Source: Flectonema sp. DT1601
Lineage: Eukaryota; Euglenozoa; Diplonemea; Diplonemida; Diplonemidae
Reading direction: 5' to 3'
Assembly (NCBI GenBank): GCA_964019425.1
Contig: OZ025822.1
Span: 248,001-312,000, forward strand
DNA length: 64,000 bases
Each line of letters opens with the position of its first letter. Position 1 is the first letter of the stretch. Of the stretch, positions 41,401-50,417 are shown piece after piece. A model generated the notes under the pieces. The model was given only the letters and a program-made list of their open reading frames with translations, did not search any database and was not told where the DNA came from. A program made the translations under genes and the position numbers.

Positions 41401-42033
41401 TTCCAATATGATCGTGTCACCAACAAGTTGTACACCATCATCAACAGGGGTGTTATATTTCTCATGTTGACATGAGAGTAAGTTTAATGACCAGAACGTT
41501 GACGATCCGTTTGATAACATTATCTCCGAACACGGCATTGGATTTACCGTATTGAATGACGTCGCTACCACAGGATTCACATCCGAAATACAATCCTCCC
41601 TCGTAGAGTACATCGATACGTCAAGTGTCGGTGCATTTAAATAACATAACGCTCGGCACCATACACCAGTCATAGGTAGTCCCTCTGTTATATGGATTCT
41701 GTGACAGGAATCATCAGCAGGGCTTAATACACCGGTATATAGACTTCCATCAATGCTGCAAGTGTTTTCTTTATAAATGGTCACTACTGCTTGTGATGTG
41801 TGACTCATAACGTGAGGACAGGCGGCATCAATCAAACACTCTCTTAGTATCACACAAGCATCACTATCGTCTTCATAAACCATCTTTGATAATTCAGAAA
41901 CACACTCACAGAACGTACTATCAGAGTTACATTTTGAAAAGTCTGGTGGCGTTGCAACGACACACGCATCAGGTTTACAAGTGTCTAACAATCCACCTGT
42001 TGCTACCAGTAATACCAATGAGAGGAGAAACAT
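38470..42033 (-). CDS. Large Cys-rich type I membrane protein
   Basis: A 1187-residue protein. MFLLSLVLLVATGGLLDTC is a signal peptide ending at the first Cys. The ectodomain has about a hundred cysteines in irregular spacing (for example CECVSELSK, CGSIPDQ-like pairs, CDQCECSRNCP), with several repeats of a Cys-framed unit containing CRGWTWNGVTGRCELF and CRGYILDLSGRCQLL, which resemble PAN/apple-like modules. A transmembrane helix near residue 1110 (VLPGFLIVALVGFIYYLC) is followed by an acidic, Pro/Ser-rich cytoplasmic tail of about 75 residues. Likely a surface receptor or adhesin. The start at 42033 follows the acceptor ctcaaacag (42059-42060). No orthologue is recognised. Confidence 0.75.
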   Translation of the reverse strand: MFLLSLVLLVATGGLLDTCKPDACVVATPPDFSKCNSDSTFCECVSELSKMVYEDDSDACVILRECLIDAACPHVMSHTSQAVVTIYKENTCSIDGSLYTGVLSPADDSCHRIHITEGLPMTGVWCRALCYLNAPTLDVSMYSTREDCISDVNPVVATSFNTVNPMPCSEIMLSNGSSTFWSLNLLSCQHEKYNTPVDDGVQLVGDTIILESGWISNLPSSTGQNVTSDDNGVLTYTKTTSGDLPNYCKTSCGLIQPCRGWTWNGVTGRCELFSKITKGVKAVGIVSGRSNPKYETTCIRWECTPIGMRSGISTTTCQNTCNTQPSHEYCGGSENGFLDAYATLECGTPISDAIFRLHVPADQKCHSVTEADPTYSSYHAALKCTSYGIYIALYDSMSECEASAKNSPPHAETMLISLTQPHCSDKDRFWTSGNLNISWHVQGGSCASVNAGDLSSCRCAAVIEPEIEDSSNNGKCHSYFGILSGTPIIPEENWKTIVPGSRDFNNWWILSKTKAFNICSCSTTHPSTKEDVKAIGIGTLCKNPTTGVCSLPITEGGYVCSDVNDDICDVLPRDSKIRGQSSCEKLCLSVPGCRGYILDLSGRCQLLSELTGIQSDYVTISADCQLSPDQSCSLWQQKPSTHIQNDCLELTSSPPSVSTRCDWTSCHRRVTQSGYIFPSSALLDVINSCDGVCECMINGTKKATGLSLIMPECEKFIDCLQTTNCSDYSEDYRKPQSTFNCHCASSYMHQEIPYNGKCCTSGSCGQCVTWHSRGFCIMSKENCVSCGGTWCPEFVTAYSGRLCDCMLFKNDNEIQITDSSQLCASGDNFGTCFPSLSGQCPTGSSICDQCECSRNCPDAECVPANLFEPSATVLDSCRCVEVANSLLPSAKVVCMTISHPRVCGPAFLNNTCPAGTFACMGTGNSKMVQVVWGESRTLLPNSTNGSVNYFIEEFDYMVHVNMIAVCFLCPLSACPNDLCPRDELTRLQSGCLNYPSYAHKLNYSEAYGIEGDVIIGIMVTRPRQVSHRYGTDGKAEVVTLKLRQLIRIVITDAVDWNYSTGITNNVTLDEEPTPLEAVSETSAGNSNCGSACDILSAVLPGFLIVALVGFIYYLCPSSNDWNKEVEIEKDDPQSVESQQPSPTDVEASPAASPHLLIPREETYEVRQHPGDVNPTFSNPSELEAFPS

Positions 42034-42696
42034 CTCCTTTCTTGGTCCCTTTCCCCTGCTGTTTGAGTAAATAGTTATGAAAATAAAATATAACCGAAAA
42101 AAATTGTCTCTCACGGAATTGAACTTGATGCATTTTTTGTTAGACCTAATTAATAAAAAAAAACAGTTAAATCAGACAATAAACTTCCATTGTGTTCAGC
42201 AGACATTCTCACTCCTTCGTAACGGAGGGTGAATATAGTTCTCGCCGACGTTAGTGACAGGTTTCTTTTTTTTCTTTTTCCTTTCGTGGTCGTACGACAA
42301 GAAACGGGATCGAGATTTCTATTTATTTTCTACCTAATAATATCGGAACACGACTGTGAGACGAGACTGAATCTCAGTATCAAACCCAAACAAGGAGATG
42401 ATGTTACGATTGCCAACAACAAGTTTTTCGGTATTTGAAAACCAATGAACGCTGTCGACTCTTTTAAAGAAACTGATAAAGAGGTAAAATAATTCTCTTT
42501 TGTCTCTTGCAAGCATGTGTTTCAGAAACCTGACTACCACAGAGAAGTAAATAAAAAAAGTTTTTCAAAAAAGTTTTTATTTACTTCAGGCTTGACAGGT
42601 TTTTCTGGTGAGAGTTTTTTTATACAAAAAAAAAATAAAATAAAAAAATATAAAAAAAAAACCTACGACAGGAATTATTTATCACTCATTGTAGAT

Positions 42697-42927
42697 ATGT
42701 CCGGTGAGAAGATTTTTTTAAAAAATCGAATAGGAAGAGAGACGAAGGCATACGATGACAACCAACACACTGAAGAACACTTTCTAAGATACATTTTAAC
42801 TCAAAAAGAAGATAATAAAATCGAATCACTAAACTATGAACTTGATTTTAATTACGACAAGCTAAAGGAGGTTCACTTGTGTGTGTTGCCTGATGATTGT
42901 TTTTTAACTCACAAAAAAAAAAAATGA
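42697..42927 (+). CDS. Candidate small plus-strand gene
   Basis: A 76-residue frame starts at an ATG two bases after tcactcattgtag, a good acceptor-like tract on the plus strand. The central part (HTEEHFLRYILTQKEDNK, LNYELDFNYDKLKEVHLCVL) is of normal composition, but the protein ends in four Lys from an A run, and the N-terminus has no known motif. It would run against all neighbours. It could also be a remnant of a coding sequence. I do not recognise it. Confidence 0.3.
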   Translation: MSGEKIFLKNRIGRETKAYDDNQHTEEHFLRYILTQKEDNKIESLNYELDFNYDKLKEVHLCVLPDDCFLTHKKKK

Positions 42928-44722
42928 AGGTTAAAAGTATGAGTTTAATTAGTGAGAATACGAGTGCTAGAAGATTGGTTAGCAATTATTAGGGGACCTG
43001 ATCAGCCTCGGCTGGAAAGAAAGATTGACTCCCAGATTGTCCCATTTTGCCCAGAGACAGGTTGAAAATATAAAAAAGAATCGGCAAACTTCATTTTTTT
43101 TACTTTTCTTACTCACACCTTAGTTTTGTTTGTGCGCAACTTGTACAAAATCCTAATAAAGGAATAGGTTAGTTACGCTGACACATCTGTCTTTCTACCG
43201 AACAATGGGTTTGTAGGTCAAAAAGAAAAAATAATAAAATGATGTGAGGGAGAGGTGTTCACAGCAGATTCGATGCTCTCTTTTTTTTTTTTTTTTTTCT
43301 GCAATAGTGAAGACAAAAAGAACTTCATTCGATTTTATAATATAAATAAGCGTACCTCACCATCACTAGCAAAGGATGACAATAAAAAAAAAGAATAATA
43401 ATAATAAAACTGCCATCAAAATCTACAGAGTTTCCACTGCGATTGATTTTTTCCTTACTAATCCGGACGTTGCTGTACAGTATGAATACCCTAGGGAGTA
43501 ATTAACAGTAACAGAGGACCCAATCCATAGCGTGGATTCTTGAAGAAAGACAAAAGATAAGCTGTACCGACCACACAGTTTTTAGTACATTGTAAAGGTT
43601 AATAGAGAGTCAGTGATGACTTTTTTTTTTTGTTTTTTTTTGAGAAAAGATAGTCTTGTTTTTTTTTTTTTTTTCGTTTTTTTTTCCTTCTTAAATCCGA
43701 TATTTCGAATTTTAAAAAAAAAAAAAAAAATCTATAAAAAAAAAAACTTTCTTATGGTTTCCCTCTACTGTCTACAAATTAATTTGTGGCACAAGACCAC
43801 GACAAAAGATTTAGGGCTATGGCCCTATAGTTAATACGACTACAACAAATAGACCACTACACAAAACTAATAATTTTCTATTCAGTCCCCCCATTCCCGC
43901 TCATACGCAACAGAAACGAACTTCACAAAGTAATTAGTAAGTTAGCAAGTCCATAACTGATGACTACGGGGGATCTGGGTAACCCACACCAGTAGAGGAC
44001 ACAATCACGGAGATCGGGTTTTATAGCTTTCGGCTGGAAGGATCCACCACTGTCCACCTTGCCAAGAGACCAACAGGTTGAAAACAACAATAAGTGGTAA
44101 CAGTTTGCGAATGCGCTGCTATAATCTTCTTTCGGTTCATTTACTTAAACTATACAGAAAATAGTAAAAGAACACTGTTGATGTTTTGTTTGCGTCACGA
44201 AACCCGTGAACCGACTTAAACCGATAAAGCTAAGGGAGGTTTACGTGCTGACCAACATTCTTTTTCGCTTTTACAATACTTAAGCTATGCAACAACAATA
44301 AATAATAATAAAAAGCTGACCAAAGATAAGTGCTTGTAAAATTAATAAAAATTTAAAAAAAAAAAAAAAGCGGCAAATTGGCCTCCGGTAAAGATTTATT
44401 TTTTTTAAAAAAAAAATCATCGACAAATTGTCATCCACTGGCTTCAAATTACCAAAAGAAAAACTAACATAAGCTAGTAGTGAAAACTAATTTGTTTCTG
44501 TGCAACCGAAATAATAGATAACATTATATGGTGCCGCCAGTATTATAAAAAAAGAAATCGAAACAAGCACTCCGAGTCATGCCAAGCTTTAATTTTGAAA
44601 TATAAAGCGACGAGAAGAACAAAAAAGAAAGGGAAAAGGGGAAAATAGAAAATTCAAAACCTGCGTCTGCACGATACCCTCTCACACCCACAGCGAATAT
44701 TATGAATGTAAGACTCCATCAC
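42928..44722. other. Intergenic region with R1 and other repeats
   Basis: About 1.8 kb. It contains the R1 copy at 43078-43220 and a loosely matching pair of segments sharing tcggctggaa...agagac...caggttgaaaa (43008-43068 and 44030-44084). No protein-coding signal; short Phe- or Lys-rich frames come from T and A runs. Confidence 0.5.
43078..43220 (+). repeat. Dispersed repeat family R1, copy 3
   Basis: 143 bp, same orientation as the other copies. Core identical from tgtacaaaatcc to gttacgctg; the following segment has acacatctgtc instead of ccacaattctc. Confidence 0.85.
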
Positions 44723-46966
44723 TTACAAGACAGCTGAAAAGATTGAAACGACGAGAAGAACAACAGACACTGATATCACAGATGAAGAACCAACAGGTGA
44801 TAATGTATTCGGAACTGGAGTACTTGTTGGGCTTTCCGTTGGAATCAACGTTGTTCCTGCTGGTGGATTCGGTGTTGGTGGATTCGGTGTTGGTGGAGTT
44901 TGTGGTTGCGGTGTTGGTGGAGATGGTGTTGGAGGAGTTGGCGGAGTTGGTGTACCAGATCCCGATGGAATATCTGAAATATACTTCTTGAGATCATAAG
45001 ACCTAACTTTAGCAGGAGTTTCTGCCGTCAACAACCTGTCACCAACTACTACCATATTCTTAACTGATCCAATTGATCTAAACTCCACTAATTCTTTTAA
45101 ATTATCATTAACATTGTGAATCCATATTCCTTGATCAAGGAATGCTGTAATTACATACAAACCACTTGGAGTCTCAACGGTCGTCATCTCACTGATTTTA
45201 ACATTCGGAATGTTCACCTCATTCACGGCAACTAATGATTTGGTACCTCCAGCATCAGAATTTATTTTCCCAAATTTCAACTTACCCGCATCACAATACA
45301 ACACGCTAGCACCGTGTGTCGCACTGTTAACAAATACTGCTGAAAAATGAGTTGAGAAATCAGTTGCTGTAGTTTCGAGGCTCGTCAATGAAGAGGTCAC
45401 AACGGCTCCAATGTCAGTAAAGTCAACAATTGATAAGTATCTGGTTATTAATCGAACATCAGAAATTAAAATTAAATTCGAATCAGAACTCGTACCATAA
45501 AAGTAAGGGTCCTTACCCCCATCAGCCAAAGCATATGTTGTAAGTGCTCGTACGTATGTGACGCCACCACCGAATGAAGCATCAACGAGTGATATCTGAG
45601 AGTCAACTGCTGTTGTGAATCTCATGTTCGGAAACATCTGAAATCTACCTAAAATGGAGAAGGTTGGTGTTGAGTACTTACCTCTATCCCCATGAGCCAG
45701 AGCATAAGAACCATTACTTAGCTTTGATAAAGTGTATACCTGCATTACGTCATTTGTGTCAGTTAATTCGGTAATAATAAAACCAAAATCTTTATTATAA
45801 TCAACTTTGTGAGCTTCAGTTCCGACGATGTCAGGACAGTCGAATGCTGACACAGTCGTCTCTGTTGACGGATTAAAGGTCCACCATCCACTAGTAGTAG
45901 TTACCAAAATACGTCCTTCTTCAAAGTTAGAAACAGCAATACTTCCATCAAGGGATTGAGATGAGAGGCTAAACTCTGCGAAGTCTGCAAGGTTAGCAAA
46001 ACTGTCAGGAGCTTCCAATGTAAACCTTCCAGCATAAGAACCTAATACATACAGGAATTCATTGTTAGGAAGTAAGTGGAATGAATTAAGATCGGTTCCC
46101 TCTACAGGAATAATTTTAGATACCTTTTCAATAGCGGTATCAACAATAACAACTCCGCGATCAGCACATCCCAAAACAACATCTCCAGAGGGAGCTTCGC
46201 TTATTTCAGAACAGAGCGGAACGTAAATTGAGGTACCAGCTGCCTGGCTTTTTTGACCATTTCCGACGTCAACCTTAACAAGAAGGTCGTCCAGTAAAAT
46301 GTAAACAACGTTAGCTGCTGTTACAATAAACTTATCAACAGGGCTCCCAGAAATCACACCCTGAATTGTAAATTGAAAATCATTCATTGCGTTATCAGAA
46401 TCCCAATACATAATAACGTTTCCTGATAATATATAACAAGCAACCTCCGAAACAGGAATCACACGAATATTTGATGCGTCTCTGTTAACTGACCTCACTT
46501 TTGGGTTGCCAGCCACAACCATATTCTGAAGAAGAATAGTATTTTCTGAAAAATAAAACAAACTGTTTCCAAACGTTTTTCCATAAGGAGTTGTCTTAGT
46601 TGTACTTGTGGGAGTTCCAACGTTAAGACGTTTGTAGAATTCCGTGTGGGAACCATCAGCTCTACTGATGTCGTAGACGTAAAGATCATTTCCATTGAAT
46701 GTTGTGATTCTGAATGATGCTGTTGATGTATCCTCCCCGAGTAAGTTAACATAAGTACCAGTCCACGTCGATACCTCAGTCGCTAAATCAGAAATAGCTC
46801 TCACTCCGATACTCCGATCAGGTTTTATATAAGCAACCATTTGAGTTGTCTCACTGTAGTGAGCACTTCTCATAACTGCTGCTGTCTCAGCAATCGGTTT
46901 GTAGTATCCAAATGGAGAAACAGCTAAACAGCAGTTTACCACCGAAAGTAATAATACGAATTTCAT
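44723..46966 (-). CDS. Secreted surface protein, beta-propeller-like with Pro-rich stalk and probable GPI anchor
   Basis: A 747-residue protein. MKFVLLLSVVNCCLAVS is a signal peptide. About 640 residues of beta-rich sequence follow, with repeating hydrophobic strands (VYILLDDLLVKVDVG, EFLYVLGSYAGRF, LLTAETPAKVRSYDL) suggestive of a WD- or NHL-type propeller, though no canonical repeat is visible. From about residue 672 there is a stalk of TPPTP and NPPTP repeats, then a Ser-rich segment and a terminal hydrophobic tail (VISVSVVLLVVSIF) without a basic cytoplasmic end, as expected for a GPI-attachment signal. The ATG 46966 follows a candidate acceptor cacaaag about 17 bases upstream. Function unknown. 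Confidence 0.7.
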   Translation of the reverse strand: MKFVLLLSVVNCCLAVSPFGYYKPIAETAAVMRSAHYSETTQMVAYIKPDRSIGVRAISDLATEVSTWTGTYVNLLGEDTSTASFRITTFNGNDLYVYDISRADGSHTEFYKRLNVGTPTSTTKTTPYGKTFGNSLFYFSENTILLQNMVVAGNPKVRSVNRDASNIRVIPVSEVACYILSGNVIMYWDSDNAMNDFQFTIQGVISGSPVDKFIVTAANVVYILLDDLLVKVDVGNGQKSQAAGTSIYVPLCSEISEAPSGDVVLGCADRGVVIVDTAIEKVSKIIPVEGTDLNSFHLLPNNEFLYVLGSYAGRFTLEAPDSFANLADFAEFSLSSQSLDGSIAVSNFEEGRILVTTTSGWWTFNPSTETTVSAFDCPDIVGTEAHKVDYNKDFGFIITELTDTNDVMQVYTLSKLSNGSYALAHGDRGKYSTPTFSILGRFQMFPNMRFTTAVDSQISLVDASFGGGVTYVRALTTYALADGGKDPYFYGTSSDSNLILISDVRLITRYLSIVDFTDIGAVVTSSLTSLETTATDFSTHFSAVFVNSATHGASVLYCDAGKLKFGKINSDAGGTKSLVAVNEVNIPNVKISEMTTVETPSGLYVITAFLDQGIWIHNVNDNLKELVEFRSIGSVKNMVVVGDRLLTAETPAKVRSYDLKKYISDIPSGSGTPTPPTPPTPSPPTPQPQTPPTPNPPTPNPPAGTTLIPTESPTSTPVPNTLSPVGSSSVISVSVVLLVVSIFSAVL

Positions 46967-47241
46967 ATTTGGGTTGTGTTGTCCTTTGTGATGAGAGTAT
47001 AATTGTTGTAATTTTTTTTTTTTTTTTTATAAACTTTTTCTATTCTCTCTCTCACACTTGTATAGTATAGTGTATCATCAACTCTGTATAACAAAATAAT
47101 TAATATTTCAGCAAACACGTCGCAAATCTAACATTTCGTACGAATTACGAGCGAATTACGTGGAAGTAGTAGAAGATAAGAAACAGCAAGACAGAAGTTT
47201 TTTTTTTTTTTTTTGTTATTTATATAAGAATGTAAAAGAGA

Positions 47242-50238
47242 TTATTCGAAACGATCAGCCACAAGTATCTTAACCCCACGAGACACCCCAGATAACAACT
47301 CATAATCACTATTTGGTACAAAGTCTATTATTTTTTTCCAGATGTCTGGAGCAAATACTTTTGGTAAATCACTCTCTGTCAAAACAACAGCCCTGCGAGT
47401 AATCGGTAGATGTACTCGTTGAGTTAGTGTGGCAGATACACCTTGCCATCCTCTCGCAGAGAGGACGGTTGAGAGGTCTTTTTGACCAAAATATGGAAGG
47501 CAAAGACTGTTGTAATCAGTTTTTTGATTTATAAAATAACCTCCACCCACAACAACGATGCTGTGAGTACCCCCAGCAATATTTTTGTTAACGTTGAATG
47601 CCTCAAGTTTTCGTTCAACTGCTTCAACCAGTGAATCTGACGGCATGTTGTGAAGCGGGACATGCAAATGAACATTTCCAACGTGATCACCCCTCCAACT
47701 AGTATCGATGACCACCACATTTGACATATCCTTCGGCATTTCTTTCAACCAACAACATGGCAAGCATCTCATATTAACTAGCAGCCCACTATTAATAAAC
47801 GGTGGACAGCACATTTCTGATGCCGTATTCGCGTGTAATTCCTTTGCCGAAGCAACCCAATCGTGAATATTAACCTGAAGGATACTGTTCTTCCATCGCA
47901 GGGATGCCTCTGTTACTTCAGTGCAAGTCATTATGCTGGTTCTATGCTGAATTAAAAGGGCTACGGCAAGATAATAGATTAAGTTGGAAGGTCCGAGCAT
48001 TAAAGCATCCCAGACAACGAAGATCTTTTCGAGGGGAAGATCGTGGGCGAAATGCGTTCGGAGTCTGGATAAGAAGATGTCGTCGGGAATTTCAAGTTGT
48101 TGTACTTTTGACCACAACAAGGCATCATGATGAGCGATAAGCGAATACAAGTTTCTCCTCAAAGTGACATATCCAGTCGCTGGATCACATTCCAAGTATT
48201 TAGTAGCTTTCAACAGGTTTGAGAATGACGCATAAGCTTTTGATACATTATTGAAATTAACAGCTACAAAAGGAGCAGCACACGATGCCATTCCCTGAAT
48301 ATAATGAGAAACAGGAGTGTCTAGATCATTATTCTGCTCGATGACCCAACCTTTTAAGATATCATTCAACTGTTGTTTACCACCAGCACTACTCAATAAG
48401 TAATCGTATTGATGACATCGAGGGACGTCTTTAGCTATTTGTTCATCGTCAATTGTGACTTGCGAAGTGTTTAAGTTTGAGTAAATTAAATCAGTCTCGT
48501 CTGGACCTGGTAGTCCTAAAACAGCACCCCAAACCTCACCCCTCAGCACAGGTGGTATTCCATTTAGTTGACAGTGTTTTATAATATCAATTCTTGATGA
48601 AGGATAGTTTGATAATAACTTTCTCACTTGTTCAGTTGAATGCAATTCGTTTTGTATTTCAGAGAACCCTCCCGTTATTGAAGATGTTAACGTGTCCTTC
48701 ATTGTTGTTATTTCCCGAGTTCCTTTTCCTCCACCGAGTGAAGTTTTTACTGAGAACGTTGAGTAGCCATTTATCTCTTCGATTGTGTCAAGAGGAGGAG
48801 GATTTTTCGTATGAGTAACTGATAAGAACCAACTTCCAGCTACAGAACATGTCACAGATCCATCCCAAGTAGGTCGAATACAGTGAACACCAGTGTGTTG
48901 AGATATTAGTGTTGGTGATCTGAATAGCAATGGCACCACTGGTTTTGGAGCAAATGTGAACATCCCACGATCACGTAGTAGTGATAGAGTTGTTTCCTCT
49001 GCTGTGTGACACATCTTTGTGTAGAATTCGAGATTTGTAGCCGTCGGTCTTTTTGAATCGTTGAGCATCCGAGATACGATTTTACCTCTCGACTCCCTTT
49101 TAGAATTACTCATGTTTATCCTCGCCGTCTCAAGACAAGCAATCACCCTTCCGAGATCTGTTTCTGCTTTTAAAAAAGCACTCGCTATGATATCCTCAGC
49201 CTTAGTTGAACTTCTCTTAACGATACACTCTCTTAGTTCTGGTGAAAGGTTTTCATGGGAACCTATTCCAGTTTTCTTTATATCGGAAAGTGTTTTATCG
49301 AATTGTTCACATCGAAGATGGACGTTTTCAACATGCGAAGTGCTGACAAGTTGACCATTTAATTCTTCATCAAGGCAGACAGGAGTTGCTCGTTGATGAG
49401 GATTGGATCTCGTCATTCTACAAAGTTGTGTGAGTAGTTGTTCAGCACCGTGTCGACGACGTAATTTCTCCAGACATTCATGAAATGATGCCGGGACTAT
49501 AGTAAGTGTTTCCGACTCTTCAGATCCGTCAGACCTAAAAGACTTGCAGTAGTTTGAGAAATCCGCCACCGATTGTGATTTCGTCATATTCACAGCTGCT
49601 TCGTTAAACGACGCAACACCACTTGATCTCCACGGACAATGTGGAGCGCACAACAATTCGATGAATGTGACGCCCGTTGACCAACTGTCAGCTGGTTCAC
49701 CTCCAACTCCCCAAGTACTCTTAACAGAGAGAGGAATCTCTGGTGCTACATATCGTTGTTGTTGTCGTTCAGATCCGACACATTTATCAACGAATGGTAA
49801 GAAAGCTGAATGTAAGAAATCCGATACTCTCAAAACACCAGTACTATCAAGTATAAACCTACCAGGATGTAATGTACCAACAACAATACCATTATGATGT
49901 AAATGAGACAATCCAGCAATCGCTTGGTTTAGTAGGGTGGAAATATCTGTGACGGGAATTTGTTTTCCCAACATAAAAAGTTTATCAATTCTCATTCCTA
50001 AATCAAGTGAACTACTAACAGAGAGGAGGCGTAGGTTTGCTTCTGATACCTGAACGATTCCTAAATATTCGACTACGTTGCTATGAATTAATTTACGTTT
50101 CCATAATACCATCTCCGATTCGATGTCACACTTTCTATTTCTACCTAACTTAGAACATAAAGTATACATTGATCGGATATGAACTGTTGTTCCCCTCGCT
50201 GCTGAAATGCCATCGTCGGGACGTCTGGCGACGTTCAT
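47242..50238 (-). CDS. TBCK: TBCK: pseudokinase-TBC-rhodanese protein
   Basis: A 998-residue protein with the domain order of TBCK. Residues 50-290: kinase-like domain lacking HRD (HHNGIVVGTLHPGRF) and DFG (LRVSDFLHS), so a pseudokinase. Residues 560-770: TBC Rab-GAP domain with the arginine-finger motif IAKDVPR (601-607) and glutamine finger YIQG (646-649), so GAP activity is predicted to be intact. Residues 838-945: rhodanese-like domain (VVVIDTSWRG, IVVVGGG, CLPYFGQ, ARGWQGV) without the usual active-site Cys loop. In animals TBCK belongs to the endosomal FERRY complex and affects mTOR signalling. The ATG at 50238 lies directly after a run of about 23 A residues in the mRNA sense. Human TBCK is about 100 residues shorter. 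Confidence 0.92.
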   Translation of the reverse strand: MNVARRPDDGISAARGTTVHIRSMYTLCSKLGRNRKCDIESEMVLWKRKLIHSNVVEYLGIVQVSEANLRLLSVSSSLDLGMRIDKLFMLGKQIPVTDISTLLNQAIAGLSHLHHNGIVVGTLHPGRFILDSTGVLRVSDFLHSAFLPFVDKCVGSERQQQRYVAPEIPLSVKSTWGVGGEPADSWSTGVTFIELLCAPHCPWRSSGVASFNEAAVNMTKSQSVADFSNYCKSFRSDGSEESETLTIVPASFHECLEKLRRRHGAEQLLTQLCRMTRSNPHQRATPVCLDEELNGQLVSTSHVENVHLRCEQFDKTLSDIKKTGIGSHENLSPELRECIVKRSSTKAEDIIASAFLKAETDLGRVIACLETARINMSNSKRESRGKIVSRMLNDSKRPTATNLEFYTKMCHTAEETTLSLLRDRGMFTFAPKPVVPLLFRSPTLISQHTGVHCIRPTWDGSVTCSVAGSWFLSVTHTKNPPPLDTIEEINGYSTFSVKTSLGGGKGTREITTMKDTLTSSITGGFSEIQNELHSTEQVRKLLSNYPSSRIDIIKHCQLNGIPPVLRGEVWGAVLGLPGPDETDLIYSNLNTSQVTIDDEQIAKDVPRCHQYDYLLSSAGGKQQLNDILKGWVIEQNNDLDTPVSHYIQGMASCAAPFVAVNFNNVSKAYASFSNLLKATKYLECDPATGYVTLRRNLYSLIAHHDALLWSKVQQLEIPDDIFLSRLRTHFAHDLPLEKIFVVWDALMLGPSNLIYYLAVALLIQHRTSIMTCTEVTEASLRWKNSILQVNIHDWVASAKELHANTASEMCCPPFINSGLLVNMRCLPCCWLKEMPKDMSNVVVIDTSWRGDHVGNVHLHVPLHNMPSDSLVEAVERKLEAFNVNKNIAGGTHSIVVVGGGYFINQKTDYNSLCLPYFGQKDLSTVLSARGWQGVSATLTQRVHLPITRRAVVLTESDLPKVFAPDIWKKIIDFVPNSDYELLSGVSRGVKILVADRFE

Positions 50239-50417
50239 TTTTTTTTTTTTTTTTTTTTTTGTAACTTTTGGAACCTTCGCCTGTTGAAATAAATAAATTT
50301 GAAAAAAAAAAAAAAAAAAAAAAAAATTATCGAAAATAACATTAACGAGTGTTCGTATTTCTAAAACAGAACAAAATCAAAAAAAAAAAAAAAAAAAAGT
50401 GTAAATGGATAAAACCT

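Noticed and set aside
42334-42540. Overlapping minus-strand frames upstream of the Cys-rich gene
   Set aside because: Two frames cover the same DNA and neither has splice signals or motifs.
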